From IMG/VR virus record IMGVR_UViG_3300048585_000168, positions 1 through 41,197 of that record: a stretch of 41,197 nt of DNA. One strand, written 5' to 3'. The notes beneath the pieces were generated by a model that saw only the letters and a program-made list of their open reading frames with translations, had not been told where the DNA came from and made no database searches. The position numbers were made by a program, and so were the translations under genes. Positions 6,919 through 16,500 of the stretch are shown here, piece by piece. Each line of letters starts with the position of its first letter. Positions within the stretch are counted from its first letter, which is position 1. The DNA is from a virus.

Positions 6919-8159
6919 CGATCAAGTTCATCTCATGCCAGACCTTCGCTGGCGGCTTCGACATGGGAGCCACCCAGGCTGGCATGCAGATGATCCACAA
7001 GGTGGAGAACGTCGGCGGGTTCGGCATCCCGAATGTGGACGCACAACGTCATCTGCTCGGTGAGCAGTGGCGGTGGCAAGCTGAAGAACCAACTGGTTGG
7101 GAGCCGATGGACGCTGAGATCGTCATCGGTAACCCGCCGTGCAGTGGCTTCAGCGTGGCGTCCAACAAGGACTTCCGCGGAGCAGACAGCCCGATCAACC
7201 GCTGCATGTGGGACTTCGTCGACTACGTGGCCAAGGTGATGCCACAGGTCGCTGCATTCGAGAGCGTGGTCCCAGCCTTCAGTCGCGAAGACGGACGCAA
7301 GCTGATGCGAGACCTCCGTGAGTACCTCGAGGCGATCACCGGCATCCAATGGAACCTCACGCACGTCAAGCACGACGCCGCTGCCGTCGGAGGATCGTGC
7401 ACTCGGCGACGGTACTTCTGGGTCGCGCACCGCGTACCGTTCCGAGTGGATCACACTCCGGCGCCGCTGACCACATGGCACGACGCGATCCAGGACCTCA
7501 TCAATCTCGATGCGACCTCGTGGCAGTGGCAGCCGTACGACGCTACCCGTCCACCGACCGCGTGGGCAGCAGAGCATGTCCGTACACCGCAAGGAATGTT
7601 CGACCCGCCTGGTGGCACTGACGGGCACTGGGCGCCAGACTTCAGTGACAAGCGCGGCACCAGGATCAAGGTGCTGTTGGAAGAGGAGAATTGGGGTCCG
7701 GGCGAGACGTACGAAGTCGTTCTCAAGCGCCGATGCGAACGAATGGGAGGGCATCCAGGTGAACCGTGGACAGCCGACGAGATCACTCATCATCGCGACA
7801 AGCGCCAGTGGCAGTCCGGCTACTTCCCCATCATCCGATGGAAGGCAGACAAGCCAGGTCACGTCATCTACGGAGGCGCGATCAACAACGTCATGCATCC
7901 GTATCTTCCGAGGCGAATCACGCACCGTGAAGTTGCTCGCGCTATGGGATTCCCAGACAATTGGCGCATTGCTCCCCTTGAGCACGACAAGGGACTCAAG
8001 GACTACTGGGGCAAGGGTGTGACGGTTCAGTGCGGCGAATGGATTGGGAGATACCTCAAACTTGCCGTCGAGGGCTCAGTCGATGATCTTCCTCCCGGCA
8101 AGGCAGTAGGCGACCGAGAATTTCTATACGAAGTCAAACCCGGCAAGGTCAAGAAATGA
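6915..8159 (+). CDS. DNA cytosine-C5 methyltransferase
   Basis: The 414-residue protein shows the ordered motifs of the C5-cytosine methyltransferase family. Motif I is TFAGGFDMGATQAGM (10-24). Motif IV is GNPPCSGFS (72-80), with catalytic Cys76. Motif VI is FESVVP, where the usual ENV is ESV but Glu116 is kept. Motif VIII is SCTRRRYFWVAHR (161-173). Motif IX/X includes RRITHREVARAMGFPDNW and WGKGVTVQCGEWIGRYL near the end. The stretch between VIII and IX, about 150 residues, is the likely target-recognition domain. It may protect phage DNA from host restriction. No partner restriction enzyme is seen, so it looks like an orphan methyltransferase. It follows thyX with a four-base overlap. Confidence 0.85.
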   Translation: MTIKFISCQTFAGGFDMGATQAGMQMIHKVENVGGFGIPNVDAQRHLLGEQWRWQAEEPTGWEPMDAEIVIGNPPCSGFSVASNKDFRGADSPINRCMWDFVDYVAKVMPQVAAFESVVPAFSREDGRKLMRDLREYLEAITGIQWNLTHVKHDAAAVGGSCTRRRYFWVAHRVPFRVDHTPAPLTTWHDAIQDLINLDATSWQWQPYDATRPPTAWAAEHVRTPQGMFDPPGGTDGHWAPDFSDKRGTRIKVLLEEENWGPGETYEVVLKRRCERMGGHPGEPWTADEITHHRDKRQWQSGYFPIIRWKADKPGHVIYGGAINNVMHPYLPRRITHREVARAMGFPDNWRIAPLEHDKGLKDYWGKGVTVQCGEWIGRYLKLAVEGSVDDLPPGKAVGDREFLYEVKPGKVKK

Positions 8160-8590
8160 CTAGCTACCGCGAAGTATTCTTTGCACACAGTGGGAAAGGT
8201 CCGTGGCCGTGTTACGGATGTGGTGAACCTGTTGATCTGAGTGAAGTGCATGTGCACCACATCGACCACGACCACTTCAATGACGCTCCCGAGAATCTCA
8301 CAGCGATGCACTCTCTATGCCACCAGAAGCTGCATAAGATCGGTAAATCCCATTCAGATGAGACCAGACAGAAGATGTCATCGACGCGCAGAGGGAGATC
8401 ACTCTCAGATGAGGCCAGAGCGAGGCTCAGTGCTTCAACGCGCGGGAAACCGAAGAGTGAAGAACACAAGGCTGCTCTAAGTAGATCGCTCCGTGGGCGT
8501 AAACTCGCCCCGCTGAGCGAGGAACATCGGCGACGAATCGGTGATGCGAAACGACTATGGTGGGCACAACAGAAGGAGAAAGTCTCGTGA
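8156..8590 (+). CDS. HNH endonuclease with NUMOD3 repeats (second paralogue)
   Basis: The 144-residue protein has an HNH core (PWPCYGCGEPV, VHVHHIDHDHFNDAPENL, CHQKLHK). Four NUMOD3-like repeats follow, around SHSDETRQKMSSTRRG, SLSDEARARLSASTRG, PKSEEHKAALSRSLRG and PLSEEHRRRIGDAK. It is paralogous to the endonuclease at 2442-2819 but has one more repeat. It starts inside the methyltransferase stop (ATGA) and its stop overlaps the GTG of the next gene. It is probably a mobile homing endonuclease; no intron or intein is visible at the junctions. Confidence 0.85.
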   Translation: MTSYREVFFAHSGKGPWPCYGCGEPVDLSEVHVHHIDHDHFNDAPENLTAMHSLCHQKLHKIGKSHSDETRQKMSSTRRGRSLSDEARARLSASTRGKPKSEEHKAALSRSLRGRKLAPLSEEHRRRIGDAKRLWWAQQKEKVS

Positions 8591-8835
8591 CGACCCGTGA
8601 TGGAATTGGAGCGCCGCGACGCAAGGACGTGGTTGAGCGCGACAAGAAGGCCCTTGACCTGATCCAACAGCGTGACGCCGAAGGCCTTTGTACTCGGCTC
8701 GCCGACATCCGACGAATCCTCGATCCGTCGTTGAGTCGCAGCCAGGTCTTCTACGTCATGAAGCGTTTGGAGCGCGATGGGCACATCGAGCGCCGAAGCG
8801 GGTACCTTTGGTGCCTAGTCTCAGCCACTGAGTGA
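8587..8835 (+). CDS. small winged-helix DNA-binding protein
   Basis: The 82-residue protein reads as a winged helix. A helix (DKKALDLIQQRDAEGLCTRLADIRRIL) is followed by the helix-turn-helix SLSRSQVFYVMKRLERDGHIERR and a short wing ending SGYLWCLV, like MarR/PadR-type folds. I chose GTG 8587 because it overlaps the TGA of the preceding gene (GTGA), the coupling used throughout this operon. It is the last plus-strand gene before the convergent late operon, so it could be a transcriptional regulator, but no target site is identified. Confidence 0.65.
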   Translation: MTTRDGIGAPRRKDVVERDKKALDLIQQRDAEGLCTRLADIRRILDPSLSRSQVFYVMKRLERDGHIERRSGYLWCLVSATE

Positions 8836-8856
8836 CCACCTCTCACACTTAAGGGG

Positions 8857-9210
8857 TTACGCTGGGGTCCAGTCCGTCGAGGGGTCGTAGGACACGAGAA
8901 TCGTTCCACTCGTAACGTTCGCTGAAACGGGTCCAGTCACTGACGTTGAGCCACTGACACCGATGCCATCAAAGGTACCTACGCCGGAGATGACGAATGC
9001 GACGTCAAGTGTTCCTGGTTGCACCAATGTGCACGGAAACGATGCCGTACCTGAGAAGAGATGTTCAACAAGCGTGGGGCCGCCTGTGACGATGAGTCCG
9101 CCAGTCATCAGCGCGAAGCTGTTGGGGCTGTTTCCTATGCCGGCAGCACCGAGAATCTTCGCCTGCCCGTATACAGGCTGCAGCGGACGAAGACGTTGAT
9201 TGCGACTCAT
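8857..9210 (-). CDS. putative tail-tip/virion protein (last gene of late operon)
   Basis: The 117-residue protein starts at ATG 9210, which overlaps the TGA of the upstream gene (ATGA). The N-terminus is basic (MSRNQRLRPLQPVYGQAKILGA). The rest is rich in Gly, Ser, Thr and Val and looks like an all-beta domain with repeated short strands (GGLIVTGGPTLVEHLF, SGVGTFDGIGVSGSTSVTG). It belongs to the tail-tip/adhesion end of the operon, but no family is recognised. It converges on the plus-strand operon with only 21 bp between the two stop codons, and no clear terminator hairpin lies there. Confidence 0.6.
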   Translation of the reverse strand: MSRNQRLRPLQPVYGQAKILGAAGIGNSPNSFALMTGGLIVTGGPTLVEHLFSGTASFPCTLVQPGTLDVAFVISGVGTFDGIGVSGSTSVTGPVSANVTSGTILVSYDPSTDWTPA

Positions 9211-9983
9211 GGTCCGAACATCATTGCGTTGTAGAGAAGTGAACGTTGCGTCAGATTCAACTTCCCTGCGTGGAATGAGAGTTTGCCGATCCGCCACTCA
9301 TCAGCGCGACCTTGAAGGTTTGGGTGGTCAGAGAATGAACCAATTGTGAAGAATTGATTCGGTACTGTCAAGGTTGCGAATGTGCCGTCACCACTTGCGG
9401 TCCAACTGGCTCGTCTGACTGCTTCGTCGTTAACCCAAAGCCCGCTGTCAACGTCAGTGCCAGGAGTCATCACAATTTGCGTCCATGTGTCTGTAGGAAT
9501 ATCAGACGTCCACCAGCTAAAGTCAGCACTCGCGCCACCGCCACTACTTGCGCTGCGTTTGTAAATAGTTGGTTGGTTGGCACCGCTTACGCCTGAGTGC
9601 ACAACCCAATTGGCCCCACTACCGCCGACACTGCGCATCCATTCCGGATCAGTTATGCTTGATGGTGCTGCTGTGTATTGCATCGGCGCAAACATGATCG
9701 ATTGGTTGTACCCACTACCAGAGAACGTGATCGGGCTGCACTTGAGCCAGAACACAATGCTCATGTTGTTGAGAACGGTGTTGTACGTTCTGTCGTAGAA
9801 GATGTTCGGAGAGAGTACAGGCGCTACTTGGAACGCTTTGTAGTCGGGGCTCACGTCGCCATGCACAACGAGGCAATCATCTCCGTTCGGCATTTCACCT
9901 GCGCCGATGCTGAAGAAGTCGTGTGCATCAGGAACGAACAGTGGAACGCCGATGATTTCTTCTGGGATGGTGTAGCTTGCCAT
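9207..9983 (-). CDS. LamG/concanavalin-like tail protein
   Basis: The 258-residue protein resembles a LamG/concanavalin A-like jelly roll. NNMSIVFWLKCSP is an inner strand. DTWTQIVMTPG followed by DSGLWVNDEAVRRASWT is the typical 'W-x-h-V, then h-x-V-N/D-G' pattern. FTIGSFSDHPNLQGRADEWRIGKLSFHAGKLNLTQ is the usual C-terminal 'G-x-ID-E-h-R-h' ending. Such domains in phage tail-tip proteins bind glycans, so host adsorption is likely. The start at ATG 9983 has AAGGAA upstream. It follows the glycine-rich tail protein, from which it is separated by seven bases. Confidence 0.65.
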   Translation of the reverse strand: MASYTIPEEIIGVPLFVPDAHDFFSIGAGEMPNGDDCLVVHGDVSPDYKAFQVAPVLSPNIFYDRTYNTVLNNMSIVFWLKCSPITFSGSGYNQSIMFAPMQYTAAPSSITDPEWMRSVGGSGANWVVHSGVSGANQPTIYKRSASSGGGASADFSWWTSDIPTDTWTQIVMTPGTDVDSGLWVNDEAVRRASWTASGDGTFATLTVPNQFFTIGSFSDHPNLQGRADEWRIGKLSFHAGKLNLTQRSLLYNAMMFGP

Positions 9984-9990
9984 GAGTTCC

Positions 9991-11235
9991 TTACGGATAT
10001 GGGTATCTGATCTTTACAATACCAGCAGAGCCACTACCCGGCGTGCCAGTACCGCGCGAGCCGCCGCCGCCTGATCCTCTGTTTGCGACAGCGTTGCCGC
10101 CATTACCGTTAGTACCACTGCCACCGTTCCCACCAACGCCGCCACCCGAGCCAGGTGCCGATACACGTGCACCGCCGCCACCGTACGCATACGCGACCCC
10201 ATCATGCCATGTCAATCCAGTGCCGCCTGCACCGCCAACTGATCCTGTCCCGTTGCCACCTGCCACATTCGCACCGCCACCACCACCACCAGAAGGTGTT
10301 GCGCCGCCAAACCCATTCCCGCCATTGTTTCCTCCTGCGCTACCCGAACCGCCTGTGCCGCTTGCTGGCGTCGTCGTTCCGGTACCACCACCACCAGAAC
10401 CTCCTGCGGCCCCATTCACTGTCGACAAACCGATGTGCCCGCCGATGCCACCTCCCAACGCAGTGCTGCCATCAAACGTTGTATTGTTTCCGTTTGTGAC
10501 GGTCAAGCCTGTGACTGCCGCGCCAACTCTTACTTCGCAAACGTCAACGGCAGAGTACCCATCGATAGCGAAGTACTCGCCTGCACCTCCGCCACCACCG
10601 GCGTTGCCAGTACTGTAACGACCGCCAGGTGCGCCGCCAGCGAGGTACAGAACATCAACGGACATTGTGATGTCTGTACCGACGTAGAAGGCCGGCCAAG
10701 CTGAACCCGTCAAGAATGTGTGATAGCGATAGCCACCACTGTCGGTGATTGTTCCGCCGATAGGATCAGCTACCCCGGTTGTGCTGAGTCTCGAACTCCA
10801 GATTGCGCCAATCTCATTGTCGAGCATGTCGTCGTAACTCAATTGCGGACTCAGCCAGTTGTACCACGCATCGAAGTAGTATGAACCAAACGTCCTAGCG
10901 ACATCATCTGCAATGCCAGTGGCGTACGATGGCCATTCTGTATCGATGGGTATCAAGTATTCATCAACCCACGCTTCAACCCAGAACGGACCCCAGCCTG
11001 GCCAATCGTACATACCGTCTACAAGCGCCTCAGCGTATGTCAACCAAATGGGCGGATTCTCAGCACCTGCCGGACTCAGAATTGAGAACCAGAGAGGTCC
11101 GAGCGCGATGACCTCATCGTCGTAATCAGTTCCGGTAAGCGGGAAGCCAGGAGTGTTTCCGACATCGATTGCGCCTTGTTGCTTCACCGAATCGTAAATT
11201 GGCATCAAAGGCGATAGAGCAGTTGTCCACTTCAA
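9991..11235 (-). CDS. minor tail protein with C-terminal glycine-rich domain
   Basis: The 414-residue protein has an N-terminal half (1 to about 180) of ordinary composition, rich in Trp, Tyr and Pro. A glycine-dominated domain (about 200-405) follows with repeated runs such as GGGGGAG, GGSGGGGTG, GGNNGGNGFGG and PSGGGGGGANVAGG. It ends GSAGIVKIRYPYP, the closing strand commonly seen in phage glycine-rich tail domains. Such domains can fold as polyglycine-II bundles, as in receptor-binding adhesins. The start appears to be TTG 11235, overlapping the upstream stop (TTGA). It probably forms part of the tail tip or receptor-binding apparatus. Confidence 0.65.
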   Translation of the reverse strand: MKWTTALSPLMPIYDSVKQQGAIDVGNTPGFPLTGTDYDDEVIALGPLWFSILSPAGAENPPIWLTYAEALVDGMYDWPGWGPFWVEAWVDEYLIPIDTEWPSYATGIADDVARTFGSYYFDAWYNWLSPQLSYDDMLDNEIGAIWSSRLSTTGVADPIGGTITDSGGYRYHTFLTGSAWPAFYVGTDITMSVDVLYLAGGAPGGRYSTGNAGGGGGAGEYFAIDGYSAVDVCEVRVGAAVTGLTVTNGNNTTFDGSTALGGGIGGHIGLSTVNGAAGGSGGGGTGTTTPASGTGGSGSAGGNNGGNGFGGATPSGGGGGGANVAGGNGTGSVGGAGGTGLTWHDGVAYAYGGGGARVSAPGSGGGVGGNGGSGTNGNGGNAVANRGSGGGGSRGTGTPGSGSAGIVKIRYPYP

Positions 11236-13088
11236 GTGACTGCTCCGCGCACGACCTGGTTGCGTCCGCCCATCTGCTGGAGAAGTTGAGCGGTCCGTCG
11301 TTCAGGTACGTCCAATTTGGCGTTCAACTCGCACGTCCAGATCGCCCAACCTTCAGCATCTTGCTGACAATTGATTGAATACACGCGCACAACTTCTGGT
11401 CCTGGGACCGTGACGTAATCGCCAACTTCAAATGCCTCGTACGGACAATCTGCCGCACTGACTGGTTCGATCGATGCGACAATGGCTGGATATTGTTCTT
11501 GTGCCCGCCGAAGAAGCTCAGTCTCTCCCTGCAGAATTGCTTCTTGCTCGTTGGCTGCGTCAGATGAGTAGACATCTTCGACCTTTGTACCGTATGCTGT
11601 AATCGCCGCCGAATCTTCAACGATCGTGTATCCGCCTTCCCACTGAACCATCAACGAGTTGGCATACGGTGCGGTAGCATTTCGCTCGAAGGCTGTCAAG
11701 TTGACGCCAGCAGCAAACGTTGCCGAGCTGGACGGCGATCCCGGCTGCCGACCACGCCATACGTCGAGGATGAGTGTTCCCGCGCGCGCGTGCCAATCGA
11801 TATACCCAGCCTCGTCCATCTGTTGAAGAGCAGTAAGAAACGTGCTGCCAACCTCAACAGCGAACGTCGGAATGTCTGGTGTGGTTACCGAGGCAACGAC
11901 CGGCCGCCATGGGTTACCGTCTGAGTCATTCGCATCGCTGAATGTCTCAGAATCGAAGATAGTCATGGCGCCTCGCGCCGTCGCCTCAGTGATGAGTTTG
12001 TCGAGAATCTGACCAGGTGTCCAACCCGGCCAAGTGTCTGGATCCCAATAGCCAATCCACGAACTGTCACTGCTCTTGATGTGCGTGGGCGCGAATGCTG
12101 GACCTTCGTCAGTGTACAAAGCGCAAAGCAATCCTCCAGGGTTGCCTGTTGTGACGCCGCCAGCCCATCCTTCGAGAGCACAAGGCGGATAGTCGAATGA
12201 TCCACCAGGCGCAATTTCATCGTATGCCAGATTGTACACAACGGCAGCAATTGTGTACGTGCCGGCGGGCAAGAAGATCTCTTGCTCTTTCCAACCCAAC
12301 CACATAAAGTGATCCGCCGTGTTGATATCTTCGCCGAGAATCGGAATACCCTCAACGAAGAAAGTGAAGAAGTTGTCGGCAGTGACTGTCACTGTCACAG
12401 CTGTTGGATTGTCTGGAACAGTGATTGTCGTTCTGAAGAAGAAATATCCGGGCTCATTGAAGATCGGCATGTTATCGGGCCGAATCCAATACGTGTCGAC
12501 GTAGTTCGATGTTGGCACACCACCTACAAGATTGTACGGATTGGTTGTCCACGGGAAGCCGATCGGTGACGGGTAGACCAATCCGTCTGGTGCCACTTGT
12601 GCATGGTAGTAGCAATAGTACGTGTCCCAACCTTCAAGGTATTCAGCATAGTCGATGGCTGGACCCCAACTTCCGGCATTCGGGAAGTCTGGACTGGCGA
12701 AACAGAACACGCGCCATGACGTCCCAAGTATGAAGTTGCGTCTGTAGGTCGGGTACGTAATCGCCTCATCAAATGTGCATGCCCAGCCACGACCAGACAC
12801 GCTTACGATCTGATCGACTTCTTCACCCTCTTCGATGACGCGGTACTCCGGGTTGCCTTCGATCTTGAACGTGAATCGCGAAGTGCCATTGACGAGAACG
12901 TCAACGTACCGACCCGGCATGATCTGAGCACTTCCAGCCTCTGACAGCGAGAGTGAGACTTGGCCTCGTCCTGGGCCGTTCAACTCATCGTAGAACGAGA
13001 TGTCGAAGGCATTCGCCAACGGCGTTCCACTGACAACCGTTCCGTCATAGTCGAGCAGTCGAGCAGTAACTGCCCTTGGGTATGTCAC
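11232..13088 (-). CDS. minor tail protein (tail-tip/baseplate hub-like)
   Basis: The 618-residue protein starts at GTG 13088, overlapping the upstream stop (GTGA). The N-terminus (AVTARLLDYDGTVV...FDISFYDELNGPGRGQVSLSL, then GRYVDVLVNGTSRFTFKIEG) resembles the first domain of the large actinophage minor tail proteins that follow the distal tail protein. The middle contains a carbohydrate-binding-like beta segment (about 215-270, TTITVPDNPTAVTVTVTADNFFTFFVEG). The C-terminal part (about 400-600) has the YEAFEVGDYVTVPG pattern seen in hub proteins. Position right after the Dit-like gene and before the receptor-binding genes supports a hub or tail-associated role. Confidence 0.7.
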   Translation of the reverse strand: MTYPRAVTARLLDYDGTVVSGTPLANAFDISFYDELNGPGRGQVSLSLSEAGSAQIMPGRYVDVLVNGTSRFTFKIEGNPEYRVIEEGEEVDQIVSVSGRGWACTFDEAITYPTYRRNFILGTSWRVFCFASPDFPNAGSWGPAIDYAEYLEGWDTYYCYYHAQVAPDGLVYPSPIGFPWTTNPYNLVGGVPTSNYVDTYWIRPDNMPIFNEPGYFFFRTTITVPDNPTAVTVTVTADNFFTFFVEGIPILGEDINTADHFMWLGWKEQEIFLPAGTYTIAAVVYNLAYDEIAPGGSFDYPPCALEGWAGGVTTGNPGGLLCALYTDEGPAFAPTHIKSSDSSWIGYWDPDTWPGWTPGQILDKLITEATARGAMTIFDSETFSDANDSDGNPWRPVVASVTTPDIPTFAVEVGSTFLTALQQMDEAGYIDWHARAGTLILDVWRGRQPGSPSSSATFAAGVNLTAFERNATAPYANSLMVQWEGGYTIVEDSAAITAYGTKVEDVYSSDAANEQEAILQGETELLRRAQEQYPAIVASIEPVSAADCPYEAFEVGDYVTVPGPEVVRVYSINCQQDAEGWAIWTCELNAKLDVPERRTAQLLQQMGGRNQVVRGAVT

Positions 13089-13588
13089 GTAAATCTCCCC
13101 GTTGGGATGCTGATCTGAAGTGTGCCAATCCAGATTGCGCCATCACATCCAGGACGGAATCCGTATGACTGCGTCTGCACGCCGAGCACGTGAATGTTCG
13201 CGGTCCGCGTGGCGCCAGATGGCATCAACAGCGATGCCGCACGAGTGCCTGTCGATGAAACGACGGGTGCAAGTACATTCGATCGAATGTACTCAAGGTT
13301 GTTCTGAAGTCCGATTAGTGCGTCAGCCGTTGGCGCACCCGCCTGATCAACATCACCGACCACGAGCAGACGGAGATCGAATCGCCGTGCCGTGATCCGC
13401 CTCGGATATGCGATCACTCCAGCTACCGACGGCAGAATGCGATCCTCACCGCGGACGTCGAAGTCGGCCCAGAGTCGGAGTAGACCACCTTCACCGCGCT
13501 CATCGCCGATGACTGCCCAAGCAGGACGGTTCATGTCAATTGAATCAATTGTGAGATTGCCTTCAACTTCGTAGTTTGCAAGAGGCAT
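13085..13588 (-). CDS. minor tail protein, distal-tail-like
   Basis: The 167-residue protein follows the tape measure gene with a four-base overlap, the normal position of the distal tail protein. It is beta-rich (YEVEGNLTIDSI, GGLLRLWADFDVRGEDRILP, ITARRFDLRLLVVGDVD) with a helical insertion containing LIGLQNNLEYIRSNVLAPV. This is like the small actinophage minor tail proteins that cap the tail tube. The last part (CDGAIWIGTLQISIPTGRFT) ends in a beta hairpin typical of tube-like folds. Start ATG 13588 is fixed by the ATGA overlap with the tape measure stop. Confidence 0.6.
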   Translation of the reverse strand: MPLANYEVEGNLTIDSIDMNRPAWAVIGDERGEGGLLRLWADFDVRGEDRILPSVAGVIAYPRRITARRFDLRLLVVGDVDQAGAPTADALIGLQNNLEYIRSNVLAPVVSSTGTRAASLLMPSGATRTANIHVLGVQTQSYGFRPGCDGAIWIGTLQISIPTGRFT

Positions 13589-16500
13589 CAGACCGGCGTA
13601 TTCTGTCCAAGTCGCGGGACGTAGTTGTTGTTGTACTTGCTGGGATCATACCTTCCGCCACTGCCTGCAGCAGCCGATGAAGCCGCAATCACTTCAGAAG
13701 CCGTGGTCCTCGGAGAAGACGTTCCCTGGATCACGATGTTGTTGTTGATCGCGACGTTTGACGATGTCGGTGCCGCAATCATCGGCGGGACGGCAGGTGT
13801 CGGCCCGAAGATCGCCTCACCGAGCGTCGCCGGCTGATTGAAGATCTTCACAATGGCCTCGCGGAATGCACCGCCGAATTGACCTCCGATGAAGTCTGCC
13901 GTCGCGAGCAGAACGTTCTTGTCGAAGATGAGACGCGAATCGAGTTCGAGGTCGATCTGGTTCTGCGCTTCACGGGCAGCATCGAGAATCTGCTGCGTCA
14001 ACAGTCCATCGTCGATTGCTACCCTCAGATCATCTCTCTCAAGCTCTGTCTGGATGGCGTCGTACAACGCCTTTCCAGCCTCTTCAGAGACAACAGGGTC
14101 CACTGGCACTTCAACCTGGATGGCGTCAATCTCAGCTTGGACCTGTTCCTTGCTGAAGACCACATCGATTCGCTTCTCTGCTTGGAGCGCGTCGAGCTGC
14201 GCTTCCAGACCAGAGATCGCACCTTCCGTTCTGGCCAAGTTGTTGAAGACGCCAGAGATTTGGCTGGGGTCCAAGATGCCGGCCAACCATGCCTCGATCT
14301 CGGCGGCTGCAGCGGGCGTGAAACCCTCCGACCAATCCAAGCTTGAGATGCGATTGAGCGCGCCGCTGAGGTCCTGTTGAATTGAGCCATAGACCGGACC
14401 AAGACGATCGATGATCTGCTGAGGGCTGAGTCCTTCTTTCAGACCCAACTCGAAGATGTTCCCAAGGCTGGACCCCAAGCCACTCAGTGCTTGGCGGATT
14501 CCAGCTTCGCCCTGCACACCACCGGTTCTGAGTGCATCTTCGATGTTGGAACCGATACTTGGGATGTCGAGCACAAGATCATCGATCGCGCCTTGAAGTC
14601 CGCCAGTGCCGCCGAGGAAGTAGTCATCAAACGCCTTCTTGGCATCTTCTGCGGCAGCCTTTGCTTCCTCAAGCGCCGCTGTGACGACGTCAATCTGCTT
14701 CTCAAGCTCGTTGTCGCGCCGTTCTTGCAATCGGCCGACTGCGTCTTTGACGACGTCCAACTCAACGCCCAGATCGCCGTATGCCGCGATCAACGGGTCA
14801 ACACTATCTGCTGCACCCTTGTTGAGTTTGGTTATCTCTTCGATGACGGCCGTGAAACCGCGCTCTCTGAACAGTGTTTCGATCTCATCGAGCGACAGTC
14901 CGTAGTCTTCAACCAGCGTCCTAATGACGTCACGAGCTTGAGATGTGACGTCGCCGAGAACACCGCTGACCTCGAGGTCACCGAGCACCCCGCCGATGTT
15001 GAGAGCATCCGTGAGATCTTCGCCTGCACCAGCAAGTCCTCGAAGGAAGTCATCAACCGTTGCCCCGGCATCGGCGGTCAACAGCCGATCAAGCGCTTCC
15101 CAAGCGCGGTCAGCCGCGTCCTCGAAGAGCTTGATCGCGTCAGCAGCATCTTCCACGGCGGGGATGTCGACGAATCCGACACTCTCCAAGTAGACTCGGC
15201 GAAGTCCTTCCTCAGCGAGCGTGAGGTTGTCGATGAACTCTTGAAGTCCTGGGATTCTCTCTTCGAAGACGTCCGGGACGTTGATTGCGCTACCGCGTGA
15301 CGCTCGTTCTTGAGCCTCAGCGGCATCGTTCCAAGCAAGCGCCACGATGTTCGCGAAGTCGGCTGCGTTGTCTTCGGCGATCCCGAGGCCGTTGGCGTAC
15401 TCAAGCGCCTGAGCCCTGGCATCGGCAAACGTCTCCGCGTTGTCCAGCAGTGACAGGTTGAAGTCGTTGGCAGCTGCCCGTGCAGCCTCGAAGTTGTCGA
15501 TCTCTTCGACGGCACCACGATCGCCGCCGAACAATGCGAATGACGCTCGGCCCGCTGCTTGGAACGGCGCCTCGTAGAATGGCACATCTTCGTTCAACCA
15601 AGACGGTCCTTCATTGAACGCGGAGTTGGTCGCGGTCAGTGCGCCGAACGCGGCCAGAGCGAGGCCTGCCTGAGCGGCGATCGTGAGGAGCTGAGCACTC
15701 AGAGCACTCAACGTCACGCTGACGAACGAAGCCGTGGCGACCTCAGCGATGAGCAGAGCGCCCTTCCACGCCACCCAGACTGAAGCGGCTGAGAGGATCA
15801 ATCCGGTGTTGTCGGCGATCAAACCGAGCGCGTCGGCAATGGCGGTCAGGAGGTCGAGAATGACAGGTGAAGCGAACGCGATGATTGCGTTGGTCAACGG
15901 TTGGAACGTGCCAGACAACTCTGTGACGATCGCAACCAAGCTGACAAATCCATCGGCAATGATCGGCAACGCCTTCGATCCGAAGTCGAACAGAAGGCCG
16001 AATGACGTGAGGACTCCGTCGAGGAAGTCGTCTGAGATCGCATTGTTGACCGCTTGACCAAAGTCAATGACGCCGCTGACCAGCGATTGAATGCCGCTGA
16101 CGATCCCAGGAATGGCCGACGCCAGCCCACTTGCGAACGAGTCCAGAGCGCCGCTGTCTCCCAGCCCACTGAGTCCGTCCACGAACGAATCACCCAGGAC
16201 GCTGAAGCCCTCGGCCAGTGCTTCAACGACTTCAGTCAGCGGCGCCAGTGCACCGGTCAACTCAAATGAACCGTCTTCAGCGACAGAGACGACGCCCAAG
16301 AGCTCTTCGCGAACATCGGTGAGGAAGTCGACGATGACCCCACCACCGCTACGGCCGATGAACGGCTCGACGAGCGCTGAACCGATGCCAGTGAGAACGT
16401 TCCGGAGACCCTGAGCCTGAACACCGTAGGTCTTCAGCGCGGTCTGCGCGACAGGACCAAACGTCTGCTCCAGATAGTCGTTGAGGATCGGCAGGACGAC

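Noticed and set aside
6933-7985. 350-codon open frame on the minus strand
   Set aside because: It is antisense to the methyltransferase gene, whose motifs are intact; the frame is a codon-bias shadow.
8836-8856. Terminator between the convergent operons
   Set aside because: Only a four-base stem (GTGA/TCAC) is visible and there is no U-tract; not strong enough to annotate.
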